DNA from: Epiperipatus broadwayi
Lineage: Eukaryota > Onychophora > Udeonychophora > Euonychophora > Peripatidae
DNA: 64,000 nt
NCBI GenBank assembly: GCA_028023455.1
Contig: JAQFVV010000030.1
Location: 5,228,501-5,292,500, forward strand
Reading direction: 5' to 3'
Position 1 is the first letter of the stretch; each line of letters starts with the position of its first letter. The translations under genes and the position numbers were made by a program. The notes under the pieces were generated by a model, which saw nothing but the letters and a program-made list of their open reading frames with translations, did no database searches and was not told the origin of the DNA. Below are positions 1 through 13,191 of the stretch, piece by piece.

Positions 1-1770
1 ATTGTCAAACTTCCCTCCACTCACAACTTTGATGCCATCCATTTCAGATAAATACAATAATGATTATTACTAATCAGTATCGAAGGTAGAGATTATCTTT
101 AGCACAGATATAAACTTTAAATCTCAGTTAAAGATTAATATATCTGATTTTTTTAAATTAAATGTGCTCTCTCAAGTTATTACCAATAACCATATTATTT
201 TTTTAGAATTTTTCTTTATACTATAATCTTAATTTATTTATATCTACTATAGTTATAAAAACCATCTGTTATATATATATTGTACCTATAAAATGTCTAT
301 GATCCCTTTTAATTAAAGTATAAATTATAAAAAAAAGTTATTCATCTAAAATAACTCATTACTTTATCCAGTAGTTGATAACTACCATCAACACATATAT
401 GCAAGGTCACATACATAGATCCTGACATGAATTTTGCAAATAAATAAAAATTGACAATTTTATATATAAATGTGTAAAATGAGCAATGATTTAAAATAAT
501 ATTTAAAACAATAAATTGCTTGATAAAAATCTTGTAAAGAAAATTGCAAGATAATGGATATCCATAGCAACGGATAATCTGGTATTATTATTGAGAAACA
601 ACAGAAGAGAAATAAAAGTTGGCGAATGAATATTAAAACAAATTAAAAGAATATAACTTTTGAGTCCCATTTTAAATTTATATGTGCTCATCATAAAGAA
701 AACAGATTTTAGCAATCTTCATTTTATTATAGTTAGAAACAATGTATATATTGTACCGGTCAAAACATGTTTATTCATCTAACATGAGCTGGAACTCACA
801 AAATGTACTTCAAACCCAGTCAAGCCCGAGATTTAGGTCAAGGACCAGCCTGGATTCGAACCCACTCTCTAAGCCCCAGATCTAACACCTAATGAATAAC
901 ATAATAGTGAGGGCACATGAGAATTAATTTTAAATCCGGCTGACTAGCAAAGCTGAGCAAAACAATGAGACATCTATTAGCTATGACTAAACTAAAATAT
1001 ATATCAGCATGGCTGTAATATGTGGAAGTGGAGAAAAAGGAATTTGAACTACTCAAATAAGTTAGACAATAAAATATATAGTTTAATATAATGACAAATT
1101 ATTTACATACATTATGACTTAATTGTATACATTAGTGTGTGTGTGAATGAGCAAGCGGTAGATGATTACATAGTGTCATTCACACTATTATTTCTCATAT
1201 GCTCTTTATTAGCTAAATAATATATTATAAATAAACACACATCTTTGGTGGGTCCAATATTAAGATGCCAATCGAATATTAGAAAGAATTACATAATATT
1301 GCCATTAACACTTTGAATTACGGTTCAGAAACGTGGTGACTAACATATATTTTTCTTGGGAGCGTTCCAAAATTCATTATAGATATAATACAAACTATTT
1401 TCATGCCATTACGGTCGTGAAAATAAACAAAATACATTTGAAAGATTATATTTGAATCTATGACAACAATATTTAATGAAAAATTATTTTAACAATAGTA
1501 AGACGAACGCTTTATTTTCCCCCAAGGCATATAGATACTCTTAAAAAATTTACAGAAATAAGTTCGTGGTGGGATTGTTAAGACTGAAATAAATTTAATT
1601 AATAAAAATAGAAGTAGTTGGCATTTATATATATTTTAAGCAGAGCGCAATTTTAATATTAGAGCATTAAGACTGGGTCATGAAGCAAAAGAAATAATAA
1701 ATACGAAGAAGTTTGCAGAGCTGACATAATAGCCTAAAAATAACTAAGAGGAAAAGGTTGTGCTTCTGGA
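1..1770. other. AT-rich stretch with one SINE-like trace
   Basis: No coding sequence is supportable here; the short open frames are what chance gives in AT-rich DNA. One minus-strand trace near 785-895 has a perfect RNA polymerase III B-box (GGTTCGAATCC on the minus strand, about 833-843 region of the + text) and may be the head of a tRNA-derived SINE. I could not define its ends or a duplication. Confidence 0.4.
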
Positions 1771-1777
1771 CGAGAAT

Positions 1778-1970
1778 GAAGTGGATGGGCATAGCGTGTG
1801 CCAGACTTAGGGAATCACTCCCAGAGGCCTTTTTATACAAAGAAAGTGGATGGGCGTAGCATGTGCCAAACTTAGGGATCACCGCCAGAGGTCTTTTTAT
1901 ACGAAGAAAGTAGATATGCATAGCGTGTGCCAAACTTACGGGATCACCGCCAGAGGCATTTTATATGGAA
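1778..1970. repeat. 65-bp tandem repeat, three copies
   Basis: Three consecutive copies of a unit with an exact 65-bp period start near 1781, 1846 and 1911. Each contains the word GTGTGCCA or ATGTGCCA, then AAACTTA(G)GGATCACCGCC, and ends in AGAGG followed by a T-run and ATAC. Copies differ by a few substitutions and the last is shortened at its end. Overlapping open frames on both strands across the array follow from the repetition; no protein function is visible. Confidence 0.85.
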
Positions 1971-3605
1971 TAAATATGGTTCCAGATAGCTCAACTATCT
2001 ATGGAACGAGGTACGAGAAGAAATCTATGGGTTCGAACTTGTCGCAACCCCCAGATTAAGACTAGAAGCACGTAATATAGCTATATATGAAGATAGGCTA
2101 AATGTCAGTAACGCAGCAATGATACATGTCACTAACAACATTGAATAAATTTTACTGCTTTAAAATAAATGACCCTTGCCTGAGTACTATAATTTATACA
2201 AATACGCTATGCAGTTATAATATATATAGAGAGAGATTTACATTTCATTTACTTAAAATATACTTGAAGATTTTATTTAGCAAAAGTAACATTAAGATTG
2301 ACTTAATAGCTATACGTTAAGGTTTGACCCCTCCTTTTCTGCTATTTAAAATAAATCAATCCCACCTTCGTTGATTTTATAATAACTGGAATATTTAAAG
2401 ACTGTATTTGATATTTTAAGAGTATAGAACAATAAAATAAAAACTAGCAGTTATATATATAGAAAACAATTAAGTCACTCTTTCAGAATTAAATAAATAA
2501 TATTTTATAAGATTTCAGAGCGTTAATTAGCTTGAGTTCTGTATTCACCCCGGGTAGAAAATCCAGAGTTAAACAAATATATTTTTATAATAAACCAACA
2601 TAAAATGTTGATTCGTAAAAACAAACTGGCGAACATATATCATATTATATATTATGAAGGAATGTTAAAAACCTTAATTAATGGAGATTTAATTGAAAAA
2701 CAAAAAGGATTTTAGAAATTAAGTTCGCCAGGTTGCTGGAAATTGGCATATTAATAAGCAAGCAGATATATAAATCAAATAATAAATACATATAAATAAA
2801 TGACCGCACCAAAATTAAGGAAAGTTAAGAGCATATAAGAGAGAATTAAATTTATAGGAATTACTTAAGAGCAAATTACATATTAAAACAAAATTAAATC
2901 ACATATTAGAGGAAATCTTGATAGATGAATTAGGCTAGATTTAGTTTCAATGGTGGCGGTTCGAAATAATTTACCTTGCAATTTTTAAAGTCCAATTTAA
3001 AGTACAGCACATGCACGGCAATTAAAATGCAAGTTCTTTGGTGGCAGCAAGCTTCTATTAGCATGAAAGTTCTTAGATCGGGTTTTTACTTCTCTTGGGC
3101 AGCAGAATGGTACGGCCGTGGAAGATGATGACCCATAGGGCCAAGAAGGGTAGTGGATTTACTACTACATCATTTTTAGTTTCACAGCGACGTGTAATAT
3201 GTTTACAATGAGTTCTCTCAATAGTAGCTAATCTATTTGTCTCTCAAAATTCAGCCATTTTATACTTTTTCTTTATCGGTTGTTTTTGAAGATGCAACAG
3301 TAAGATAACGTCCAAAAATAAATTCAAATCTATTTCCAGATTAGAAATAGATTTGACAAAATGTTTATAACAAAAGTATCTCTAATCTTAATCCCATTTT
3401 AAGTAAAAACTTTAATTAAAAATACCTTCCCCAGATTAAAACAATAGTGCTTCCAACCCCTTAATTATTTTTAGACAATTACTGTAGCATCTTCCATATT
3501 GGATTTTACAAAATATACAGTTGAAAAGAAAAAAAAAACAATTTAAAAAGAAAAAGTTTTAAAAAAATGATGTATAATAAAATATTTAAAACATCAACCT
3601 TTTGT
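1971..3605. other. No recognisable feature
   Basis: AT-rich sequence with short AT microsatellites. I see no gene, RNA gene or transposon signature on either strand. Confidence 0.5.
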
Positions 3606-3611
3606 TAGTAA

Positions 3612-3775
3612 TTTTGCTCCTATATATATATATATTTGAGCCACACCTATGTATTTTAATAAAAAGAATTAATAATCATAAAATTAATAATAATAAACAT
3701 GTTAATTTAAAATTAAAATTTTATAATTTAGGTGTGCATCTCAAATATATACATACACGACAAAAGGAGCAGGAT
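3612..3775. mobile_element. MITE-like foldback repeat
   Basis: Two imperfect inverted arms enclose about 90 bp of very AT-rich DNA. The left arm (about 3622-3650) carries TATTTGAG then CCACACCTA. The right arm (about 3729-3752) carries the complement TAGGTGTG then CTCAAATATA. Short GCTCC/GGAGC words lie just outside. This layout fits a small non-autonomous DNA transposon, but no target duplication is evident and only one copy was seen. Confidence 0.35.
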
Positions 3776-6700
3776 GAGATATAGGGTTTAAACACAGGTT
3801 AATGGATGGAACTATGAAGCTCAATCTTAAGCTAAGATTGACTGCTTCAATATTTGTTAAATTCCATATGAAAAAACTTTATTTCATGGAAACTTAAGGA
3901 TTCCTTCGTCAAATTTCTAAGCAAATGAAAAGTAATGACTTAACAATGGATAATTATTTAATACTTGTGTTCTAAACAAGATTCATTAATTCATTGTAAT
4001 ATTCACTTAGAATATATTTGATTCCCATTTCCCAGTAAAAATAAGCAAACACTTTATGCCCAATGTTGATTTCTAGCATTAATAAGAAAGTTTGTTAGCT
4101 GCATAATATATATGTATTTCTACAAAATTATTCATAGAAAAAAGCCAATTCTAATTTTATCCAATGCTACATCATTCCAGATTATTTCTGGATCATACAT
4201 ATAGTTTTTCAACTTAGGTGTATTACTTTAGCGCAGTGGAGTATTACATGATGTAGGAATAAAACATCATATTAATATAAATAAATCAAAATAAGTAAGC
4301 ACAAGGATATACATATATACTCGAATTACAACAAGCACATTTAACCCAACATATAATGGTTGTGTATTATAAATAATAAATGGAGGCTTATTCTCTGAGA
4401 CATATAACAGGATTTACACTATGTTGTAACAAGGAATTTCATATTGTCATGTTCTATTGACACAGAATACTTCAGCATGGGAGTATATAATAAACGATTA
4501 CTTATTAAGCAATTTATATAGGACATGGATTTCTAAATCATATTTAGAAATTTATTCATGCTTAATATAGTTATGTTAGTTAGTTCTTTTATTTTAAGAA
4601 TAGGTATATTTGAACAGATACTATCCATCCTAAATTTCAATGTCAACTTATTCAAGTATTAATAACTTATTTAAGCTTTCTTATATTCATTAAATTGATT
4701 AAGTCATGATAAGTTGAACGTCCATTGGCATTCTATTAAAGTGTCATTACATGCACTTATTTTCTCATAGTTACAGATGTTTATTGTTGCACATCAGCAT
4801 AGATCCCACACTCAATATTAGTATACCAGGAAATTATTTTCTTATTGTTATACTCATATAGATATTCATAGTTCATTTATCAGCTGTAAATATATCAATC
4901 GTATTTCTGTTATATATGATTGAGTCAGAAATAAAGTATCCTATCAAGAATCTCTTGTAAATAATCCTTAAAAAATATAAGTTACTGTATATATATAAAT
5001 TCATTGCCTTGCATTCCTAATATTTAAGAGCTAGCACACATCATTAAGTAACTTGTTTCTAAATATATTGGTATAAGTGTGGAAAGTAGGATAAGATTCA
5101 TAATGTCTTTTATTTTACTTAGATCAATTCTATGTTTAGTGAATCTATACATTTAATTTCAATAGAGTCTCCACCTATTCATTGGTTGCACTTTGTACCG
5201 GTATAATATAATATATATGTTGAAAAATACCAAACACTTGCATTTCAATACACAAGACATATTCTATTGTAATCAAAGCTTATCAACAAAATGTGTACTA
5301 TTATATGTGAAGGCGCGCGAAAGAAAATGTAGCAGATATCGCTGCCCCATTATCATATTATATTTGTAACAAAAGATCTCTAAAATTTCAGTATTAATTC
5401 ATATTTTATGACAAAAATTAGGAAATATTTAATATAACAAAGAATGAACTCTAACTAGTTTTAAAAATCTTTATAATTTTTTTGATATTTACAGAGTAAA
5501 TAAATTATTAGAATGTTGCCACATCCGGAGAGCAATAAGTAAATAATTGAGAGGGCAAGCCAATTGTTTACTTTAAATAACATGAGAATATTTACAAATT
5601 TACATAGCCCATTTAAGGTGCATAATAAAAAATTATGATGAACTGTACATAATAAACCATAGTTCTGCTTTTTGATTTACAGAGGCAAGAGTCTCTAAAT
5701 TACATTAATACTAGAACCCACATACTGGGTTTTGTGGGTTTATATACTTCTTCAGACTTCTGGAGTCTTTTACATACCTCACCTTATATGCATTTTTTAG
5801 TTCTCTGACCTTATAACATCAGGTATGCAATGCTACAAACTACAGTTGTACATGTTTTAACTACATTGCCATTTTGTTACATACTCAGCATTTCTAATTA
5901 CAATGGTCTCCTTCAGGCTATAATAGTCTTTTATTTCATCTGTTTTATTTCTATATGTATTTGTGATAGTTGCACATACCTTGAGTTATATATAATTACT
6001 ATTATGTAATTATTACACACAATCACTACACATATATGATGATTGTTCATAATTGTTGTACAAAGATTATATTTAGTTTTATTCTACACAATTATGTATT
6101 TTTTATATATTATGTGCACATATATATAACTTACTTGATGTTGAACACTACAAGTATATATTTAAATATAATATATGTAAACATATAGTAATCTGGCTAC
6201 TGAATGTGCTAATAGAGTTCAAAGCAATAAAGATGTTTATGCAATTAGGATTATAGTAATGCAAGATTAGAACATGCTAATCGATTAGATCACCATTAAA
6301 ATGCTTTGTAGAACAGTGTAACATAATATTAATTTATAGCACTCAAAACAAAGTGCAATTATTATACTACATATTTAGGGTTAATGCAGAGATGGGGAAT
6401 CTGAAGCCTGTGGACCATCTCCAATCCTCAAAAATTCTCAATCTGGGCCACAGACATTTTTAGAACATATATAAAATGACTCTATATAAAACTTATATTT
6501 AACTACACACATGTAGTGTAAATATTAAATTCAGAAGAGTTATATAAAATATTTATTTTCTCAACTGCATCTTTTTCTATCTCCAACCTTTAGAATAGGT
6601 CTAGTTCATTCTATCAGAAATACAATATTCCAACAAATTATATATATATATTGTGTGGACATTATGACTACGGATTTAATCCATAATAATGAAAGTATTA

Positions 6701-7525
6701 TTTGTTTTTATAGTGATTTTTGCAGATGAATGTATACTAGCAAAAATAAAACTAATTTTACTCCATTTTATTATTTTGCATTTAATTTTTTATTTTATTA
6801 GGACGGCTATACTGAGTAAAATAAGAAAAATTGATACAGAAAACCAAGCATTTCAAAATAAATGGACAAATGCATTTATTTATTTTTATAGAAAGAAATA
6901 ATAAATCAATGTGTTTGAAAAGTATTGTATTTCAGTTAATAAAGAACACATGGTTAAGAGGCATTATATGATAAAACATTCTGATTACAACAAGAAAAAA
7001 ATATTAAGATAGAAAATTTGAAAAAGATGTTCAAATAACAGATATGTTTATAAAAACACAAACAAATCAAAACATGTGAAAGCAAGGTACGTTATTTTTT
7101 AAAAAAAGGGGGAAAAAATTGAAACTATTTTCTGAAGGGGAATTTATAAGACTACATCTTAGCTGCTATAGAATTAATCCATCCACAACCTAAATAGAAA
7201 CTTGAGCATATCACCAAAAACTAAGAATTGAAAAATGTCATTAAGTATGGAACATTATACTAGTTCTTATAAAATATGGCGGATAAAAATAAATTACCCA
7301 TTATACGACAGTTGTCCAACATATGGCAGAATTATTTAATTATTATGAGGCAATATTTTTTAAATAAGTTTATTTTTAAATAATAATGTATGTGACATTT
7401 TTTGTATACAAATTAGTATATTTAAATAAAAATGATTTGAAAATCTAAACATTTATATATAAATTTTATTAACTATTGTATTGATATGGTGCCAGTTTGA
7501 TTTGGCACAATGCTAGAGTATATGT
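3776..7525. other. Long stretch without recognisable genes
   Basis: AT-rich DNA with simple ATATAT tracts. Frames up to about 70 codons occur but look like chance openings: biased to Ile/Leu/Lys/Asn/Phe, no domain motif. I recognise no transposase, reverse transcriptase or RNA gene. Confidence 0.5.
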
Positions 7526-7640
7526 ATTAAAACAGGCAAAACTCTATACGTATTGTCACACACAGCAAGCTAGAGTAATCTATGGATACCAGAATGCTTG
7601 TGCATAAAATCCCCATGCTCGTTTCTCGCTTGTGGCTATG
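7526..7640 (-). repeat. Hammerhead-repeat family A, decayed fragment
   Basis: This matches the terminal part of family A (see 12475-13306): the words TTAAAACAGGCAAAACTC, AGAGTAATC and TGTGCATAAAATCCCCAT occur in the same order. The ribozyme region is badly decayed; only the GAAAC side remains on the minus strand and the CUGAUGA side is gone. No function is expected. Confidence 0.65.
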
Positions 7641-8480
7641 TAAATAGTATGTTTTGAGTAATTGTTCAAGACTTGTATTTAATAAAAAATATTTACAGTC
7701 AGAACAAATTTCTAACAATGGAATGATTTGAAAATCAAACATATAAATTTTATTAATTGTCATAGTGGCATAGTACTTCCATTGATGAACCTTTGTGCCC
7801 CACATAACCTGCACACACCAGCCCTGGATTATATCATGAGAACTTCTTAAAAAATGATAATTAAAGTGAAATAAAATTAACGATTTAATAGTAGTAAATA
7901 GCCACTCGTGAATGAATATGGTCATTCGAATTCCAAAAAACTACAAAATGGAGAAAGTGAGAGAATATAATTATTTTTTAAATAAATTTTGTAATGATTA
8001 TACAAACCACTCTGATTGTGAACCATAATTACATCCACACATCTTAGAGTATATGCTGGTCATTTTCCTGTTTCTTGATATTTATAATGTTATCCAATAA
8101 TTTATTCAGCAGAAAACTTGACATTGCACTTTCTTATTATGCCTTCGACATAATCCTTACAATGTAGACGAGGTCTACTACTCCCACAAAAACCTTGTTA
8201 AAGTTCATCATAAAACATTATTATTCATTAGTTTTTACATTCGATTCAATAAATATATAATTTTATTATAGCGAACTAAATAGTATCTCATCCAACTAAC
8301 AAGAATATATTGCCATTGTATTTTTGCAATTTATGTAGCATCCTTAAATGAAAGTTTTGCGTGTTTATATTTCACTGATAAGGTGTTCAAGTTTCACTTC
8401 CATACTATAAATTTGATAAAATAACTATACGTACAATTAATTCAGTTGCATTAATTATTTCCCTGTGACAAAATATAATT

Positions 8481-8579
8481 GTCAAGCATTGGTGGCCGAG
8501 TGACCAGCACAGCTGTGTTACAAGTAGTTGTCCCGTGTTCGCTTCCCGGACGATACCTTGACACATGAAAAAAAAAAAA
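8481..8579 (+). mobile_element. tRNA-derived SINE, copy 1
   Basis: This begins GTCAAGCATTGG and has a polymerase III A-box-like word (TGGCCGAGTG), a B-box-like word (GTTCGCTTCC) and an A-rich tail of 12 or more A. It matches four other copies in this window (10956, 27854, 28549, 35384). The head resembles Leu/Ser-type tRNA in its GGCCGAG A-box; that parentage is inferred. No clean duplication flanks this copy. Confidence 0.75.
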
Positions 8580-9825
8580 TTCTAATTTATTGAAATAAGT
8601 AGCACAATACAGTTTGTGTTATATCCCAACATCTAAGTTCACTTTTTTACTTCTAAACCTACAAAGGTATTTAAAATGGTCTATAAATATCCAAGCTAAA
8701 ACTTGCTGAGAATTTTTCTTTCATTACTGGTTGATAAAGATTTTACTTTTTTGAACATGAATTAATAAACTTAAGTTTTTATATGTTCCATTCAAAACAT
8801 TTTGTAAATTGTTTTTTTGAATCGCCAAAAATAGCATAATCATACCATACATTCGATAAAAACTGGTATTAAACGAAGAGATGTACTTGTTCCGACATAG
8901 CTTTCAATTTTAAAGACTGGTCTTTGAATTTCAAATACCTCTGATTTTTCACCTATAGTAATATTTTCTCTCATTCAATCATGTAGAATACAGATTCATT
9001 TTGGTAGATAATCAACTAATTTCAAGCAAAACAAAAGACCAGTGCTATTAATTGAATCCAATATCTTGACCAAATCAATATAAACCAATATATAAATCAT
9101 TCCTGTTTCCTGGCACTTTTCTTGCATTTTCCTGACAACAGAAAAATGTCCATAGTTCTTGATTCTCTATAATTACATTCAATAACCATATGGAAGAAAC
9201 CTATTTAACAAAATTCTTAAAAGTGTCCTTTTTGTAGTAAATAATATTCCACAATAATTATTGAACTTTTATTGATTCCTTTTGGTTTTAAAAATTGAAA
9301 TAATAAAATCACCCTTGAGATCAGAAGGTACATTCTTGAAGATAACATAAGGCCATCATATTTTAAAACTCCATCCAGGTATTTCATTATTGGCAATCTT
9401 TTCATTTCTAAGATTACAAATAAATGGAGGTACAAATGGAAAAAATAGTTTGAGTGACATTGATAGAACTCATTATCAATCTACACGCAAAGTATTTTAT
9501 TTATTTATATCAAAACTATTTAAGAATTATATATACTATTTTTGAAATGTTTAATGTTGATATTTATGATCTTGATAATCAAAATAATTGAAAATACATT
9601 TATTTTTCTTGATTATATTAGTCAATGAAGATATGAAAGCATATCTACAAAAATAAGTATTGTACTAAGTGAGAATTAATACGATTAAAAGTATTCTCAA
9701 TCTGTTAATGTTGATATAAATATGCACTTTAGGGAATATTTGGAAAAAATCTTTAAACTACATAGAAAACAAAAAGACCATATAAAATGAAATTTAAATT
9801 CTTTTGTAATAATTCTTCAGATTTT
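8580..9825. other. No recognisable feature
   Basis: AT-rich DNA with short chance frames only; I see no transposon or gene signature. Confidence 0.5.
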
Positions 9826-10420
9826 AAAGTCTCATCATCATTTTCAAACATTGTCAGTCCACTGCAGGATGAAGCGCTCCAAGTTCACTCCATCTTTGAT
9901 CTCTAGTCTCTCTTCTCCATGTCAACCTAGCACACTTCCTTATTTCATTCATTTATCTTGCAGGTGGTCTATTTCTAGGTCTTCTACAATCTCTTGGAAT
10001 CCAGTTTAAGATTTCAACCGCCCATCTATTATAATCTCTTTTAGAAATATATCCAATCCAACTCCACTTCAGTTTCTTAACTCCTTCAATGATGTCAGTA
10101 ACACTTATTTGTTTTCTCACCCATGTATTTTATTTTTGATCTCTTCTTACTCCTAATATGCATCTATGTTCCATTGAGTGACATAAAGGCTCTATATTGC
10201 TCTTCTGTTAAATGCCAAACTCTCAGATCCACAAGTGAGAACTAGTAAAATACATTCATTAAAAACTTTTTCAGACACACGGACATATTTTCTTTTAATA
10301 TTAAGTTATTTTTACCAAAAGCATCCCTACAAAGTAATTCTATAATTATTTTTATCCAATCTGACCAAGATCTTTGTAGTTGTTAACCTCTAACTTATAA
10401 ATAGCACAATTCTTTTAAAA
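9826..10420 (-). pseudogene. RTE-type LINE, 3'-terminal fragment
   Basis: Read on the minus strand, this is the C-terminal tail of an RTE/BovB-like LINE polyprotein after the reverse transcriptase, broken by stops and frameshifts. It can be aligned word by word to the better copy at 26770-27440: GSE.W.LTE, then TQMHIRS (the usual RRMLRI region), a conserved NLKLDS / ILNWIPR segment, and the end MEKRD.RSKME. The + strand text CATCATCAT followed by AGTCCACTGCAGGATGAAG is the reverse complement of the element's 3' end. It is 5' truncated, as is normal for LINE copies. Confidence 0.75.
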
Positions 10421-10940
10421 GTAAGTCAATATAGACATTTTAATGAGAGTATGTCTATAGACGTTCTGACATAACTTATGTATGGGCTACATTGAAAATC
10501 AACATAGCAATAACTGTGCTTACCCAAATATATTTTTTTAGGAAGAATAGAGCACTTTATGTATATAGAAATATAAGAAATTGATATGCAAATTTAATAG
10601 AAATATTCAAATTAAAAATGATCGATTACATGTACTATAAATATTCAATGTAAGGATTATTTTAAGGCATTACTAAACTTCCTGTACTGTAATGTTGTAT
10701 AATGGCTTGATCTGACTGTATTAAGAGAAAGTTATTTGAATAAGATTTAAAATGTCACAATAATAAGCAGATATTAAAACTCAGAGCTTTTTTTAAATCT
10801 TCAATGTGTACAGTATATATTAAAGCAAATGTTTAATTGGATACTGAAGAATTATTAGAATCTTCCACAGTCTTACACATATCATTTCACAAAGCTCAGG
10901 AAGAGGTTTCTTAAATACTATTTTATCTAAATTCAAGAAC
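10421..10940. other. LINE edge and unrecognised AT-rich DNA
   Basis: The first part may still belong to the RTE LINE: a Thr/Asp-rich segment upstream of the C-terminal tail, partly matching the copy at 26770-27440. The rest shows no feature. Confidence 0.35.
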
Positions 10941-10955
10941 AACTATAGTAGAGTA

Positions 10956-11059
10956 GTCAAGCATTGGTGGTTGAGAGGTCAGCACAGCCGCTTTACAAGC
11001 AGTTGTTCCGGGTTAGCGGGTTCGCTTCCTGGCCAATGCTGTGACACACGAAAACAAAA
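10956..11059 (+). mobile_element. tRNA-derived SINE, copy 2, with 15-bp target duplication
   Basis: This copy is flanked by a perfect 15-bp duplication, AACTATAGTAGAGTA, at 10941-10955 and 11060-11074, which fixes both ends. The body starts GTCAAGCATTGG, has an A-box region (GGTTGAGAGGTCAGC), a B-box (GGTTCGCTTCC) and an A-rich tail. The 5' word GCATTGG can pair with CCAATGC near the 3' end, giving a 7-bp tRNA-like acceptor stem, extended by GTCA/TGAC outside it. The duplication indicates LINE-type retrotransposition in trans. Confidence 0.9.
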
Positions 11060-11379
11060 AACTATAGTAGAGTAGATATAATAAAGTTAGTTTTGGCCCT
11101 AAAAAGAATGTAATGTATTGATTTAAAAAAATCAATATTGTAACTACACATGTATCCTTTACTAAAAATAGTAAGTGAGAATATCTTAATTTGAGCAGTG
11201 CTATCTTAGTATATTATATATTTTAAACAACAAATATGCAAATTGTTTAGAAAAGAATGGAAGAGTTCCTTCCAAAAGCTAGATAGGCACTGTAAAATGA
11301 AATAATATCAATGCCTGTGTAAATTATGTGAGCAGTATTTATTCTGTCTTCAAATGCAAGAATTATTATTAATGATATG

Positions 11380-11800
11380 CCAATAACAATGGAACTGGAC
11401 ACTGGTTCATTGTACTAAAAAAGACATGGGCTATCATTAAGAGGAAAATAACAGCTGCAACCTAGCAGTAAAATAATCATTGATTATCATGGCTATCAAA
11501 TAACATTCTTGGGCCAAACAAGAATTAAAATTACTATGCTAAAAAAAATTATATATCTGCCTTTGATTGTGTCGGTAAGCACAGCAATTTATTAGCCATA
11601 ATTGATTCAATTACTTAGGCTTTACAGTGATGATTGAACCAACTCAAAAATAAAATCAAAACAGATCTATTCAGAAGTGATTGATGATAAACTAGGTTTG
11701 AACCCTAGGACCCTTCATGAAATCAAAAATACTAAAGCGCATATAGGCACCCAAGCTTTATGTCATGTCCAGTGGAACCCCTAAATGAGTTCTAGTAGTT
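11380..11800 (+). pseudogene. Ty3/Gypsy pol fragment (protease to pre-RT), decayed
   Basis: The plus strand reads a retropepsin start (MELDTGS; catalytic D-T-G) near 11390. Some 300 bp downstream is the linker before Gypsy reverse transcriptases (LGLNPRTLHEIKNTKAHI, resembling the LG.L..IKAHI block), then a weak KLKRLQAV segment. Several stops and frameshifts intervene. RT, RNase H and integrase are absent. Only short motifs support this. Confidence 0.45.
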
Positions 11801-11819
11801 ATGACCAAATTAAAAAGAT

Positions 11820-12461
11820 TGCAAGCAGTGGTTAATCAAACAGCTGATAGATAGCAATACCACAGGTATAGAAACTATCTAAGGTTGAATAGTGGAGAGT
11901 GAAATCATTAGCCAGCAGTGATGAGTAAAGTTCAAAATCATGAGATCTACAAAATGAAGACATTGGACTTGCTGATGAAGTCACCAAACCTGACGAACCA
12001 GAAAGCAATGTTTCTGGAATTATCTGCCAAAGCATCTGAATGACTACATTCTCCAAAGCAAATTTTAGTCAGGAGGAAAGAATGTTATATCTCAACTCAC
12101 CTTCAACTAATGGACTAGTCCAGATTCCATCTTATCTTGATTGGATTGAGCATTCATCATCACAGACCAATAGATACACGAACAGATAATATATATCCAA
12201 TTAGAAGAAATAGGCCAATGGGTGATGATGTTCAGTGAATGTGTTTGATCTTATTATAGATGGGAGTCTGGCTATAAACAGTCAGTCTAGTTGGAAGTAA
12301 TGCAGGCAACAAATTATGGTCAGAACTGATCGGCAGTATGCACATTGCCATTATATGGCTAAAGCAATGAGGCAAGATCATTGCTAGAACATAAACATGA
12401 AGCAAACTGTCACAGAACAACTGGAAGTGTTACCATATTTACACAAGACAAGCTGTCACAA
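11820..12461. other. Unrecognised sequence before hammerhead composite
   Basis: This has slightly higher GC than its surroundings and 62-74 codon minus-strand frames without recognisable domains. It may be further retrotransposon debris; nothing definite. Confidence 0.3.
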
Positions 12462-12637
12462 TACAGCTGGAAGTCAATAAACATCACATGATCACCATTT
12501 CTTATGCTTGCTTATAATTGTTATTAAAACGGGCAAAACTCTCTATACAGTATTGCCACTCAGTACAAGCCAGAGTAATCAATGGATACCAAAAGTCTTG
12601 TGCATAAAATTCCCATCTAGTGCCTATTAATACAATA

Positions 12638-12679
12638 TCCCCAGACTAGTTTCTGGCTTGTGGCCTTTGTCAGTGAGGA
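12638..12679 (-). ncRNA. Hammerhead ribozyme motif A1 (core mutated)
   Basis: On the minus strand: stem I UCCUCA/UGGGGA (6 bp), core CUGACAA, stem II GGC/GCC, then GAAAC, two unpaired bases and GUC. Core position G8 is A here, a likely CpG loss from CUGACGA, so cleavage is not expected. Confidence 0.65.
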
Positions 12680-13149
12680 TCCTTGGTTCTGAGAGCACTG
12701 CACCTAGATCTTAGGATCTAATTAATGCAACCCTCTCTCTGGCTTGCACCGAGTAACAATACTATATGGAGAGTTTTGCCCATTTTAATAAGTTATAAGC
12801 AAGCATAAGAAATGGTGATCATGTAATATTTATTGACTCAAAACCAATCCTGCCTAATAGGATAGTGGTGTTTAGGGTTATTAAAGAACCAGACACCAAA
12901 ATGTATAGGTTCTGAAATGAGTTCAGACCTATATGACTATATAATCTAATGAGCTTGGATTGAAAATATTATTGTTTTCAATTTAAGTCTCATAGACCTA
13001 TATGACTACATAATCTAATGAGCTTGGATTGAAAATATTATTGTGTTTTCAATTTAAGTCTCACAGTTTTGTAGTTAGAGATAAAAGGTAGCTGCTGGAG
13101 GGTTGCATTAGATTCTAAGATCTAAATACAGTGCTCTCAGATCCAAGGC

Positions 13150-13191
13150 TCCCCACTGATAAAGGCCACAAGCCAGAAACTGGTCTGGGGA
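13150..13191 (+). ncRNA. Hammerhead ribozyme motif A2 (core mutated)
   Basis: Stem I UCCCCA (13150-13155) pairs fully with UGGGGA (13186-13191). The core reads CUGAUAA (G8 changed to A), stem II is GGC/GCC around CACAA, then GAAAC, UG, GUC with the predicted cleavage after 13185. The G8 change predicts inactivity although stem I is better than in other copies. Confidence 0.65.

Noticed and set aside
1667-2059. Frames on both strands across the 65-bp array as a repeat protein
   Set aside because: The period is not a multiple of three and frames are open on both strands only because each unit lacks stops in those frames.
7527-7925. 132-codon minus-strand frame
   Set aside because: It runs through a decayed hammerhead repeat fragment and has no recognisable domain or coding bias; treated as a chance opening.
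11832-12056. 74-codon minus-strand frame with Cys/Ser-rich sequence
   Set aside because: No domain, and it overlaps what may be Gypsy debris on the other strand.
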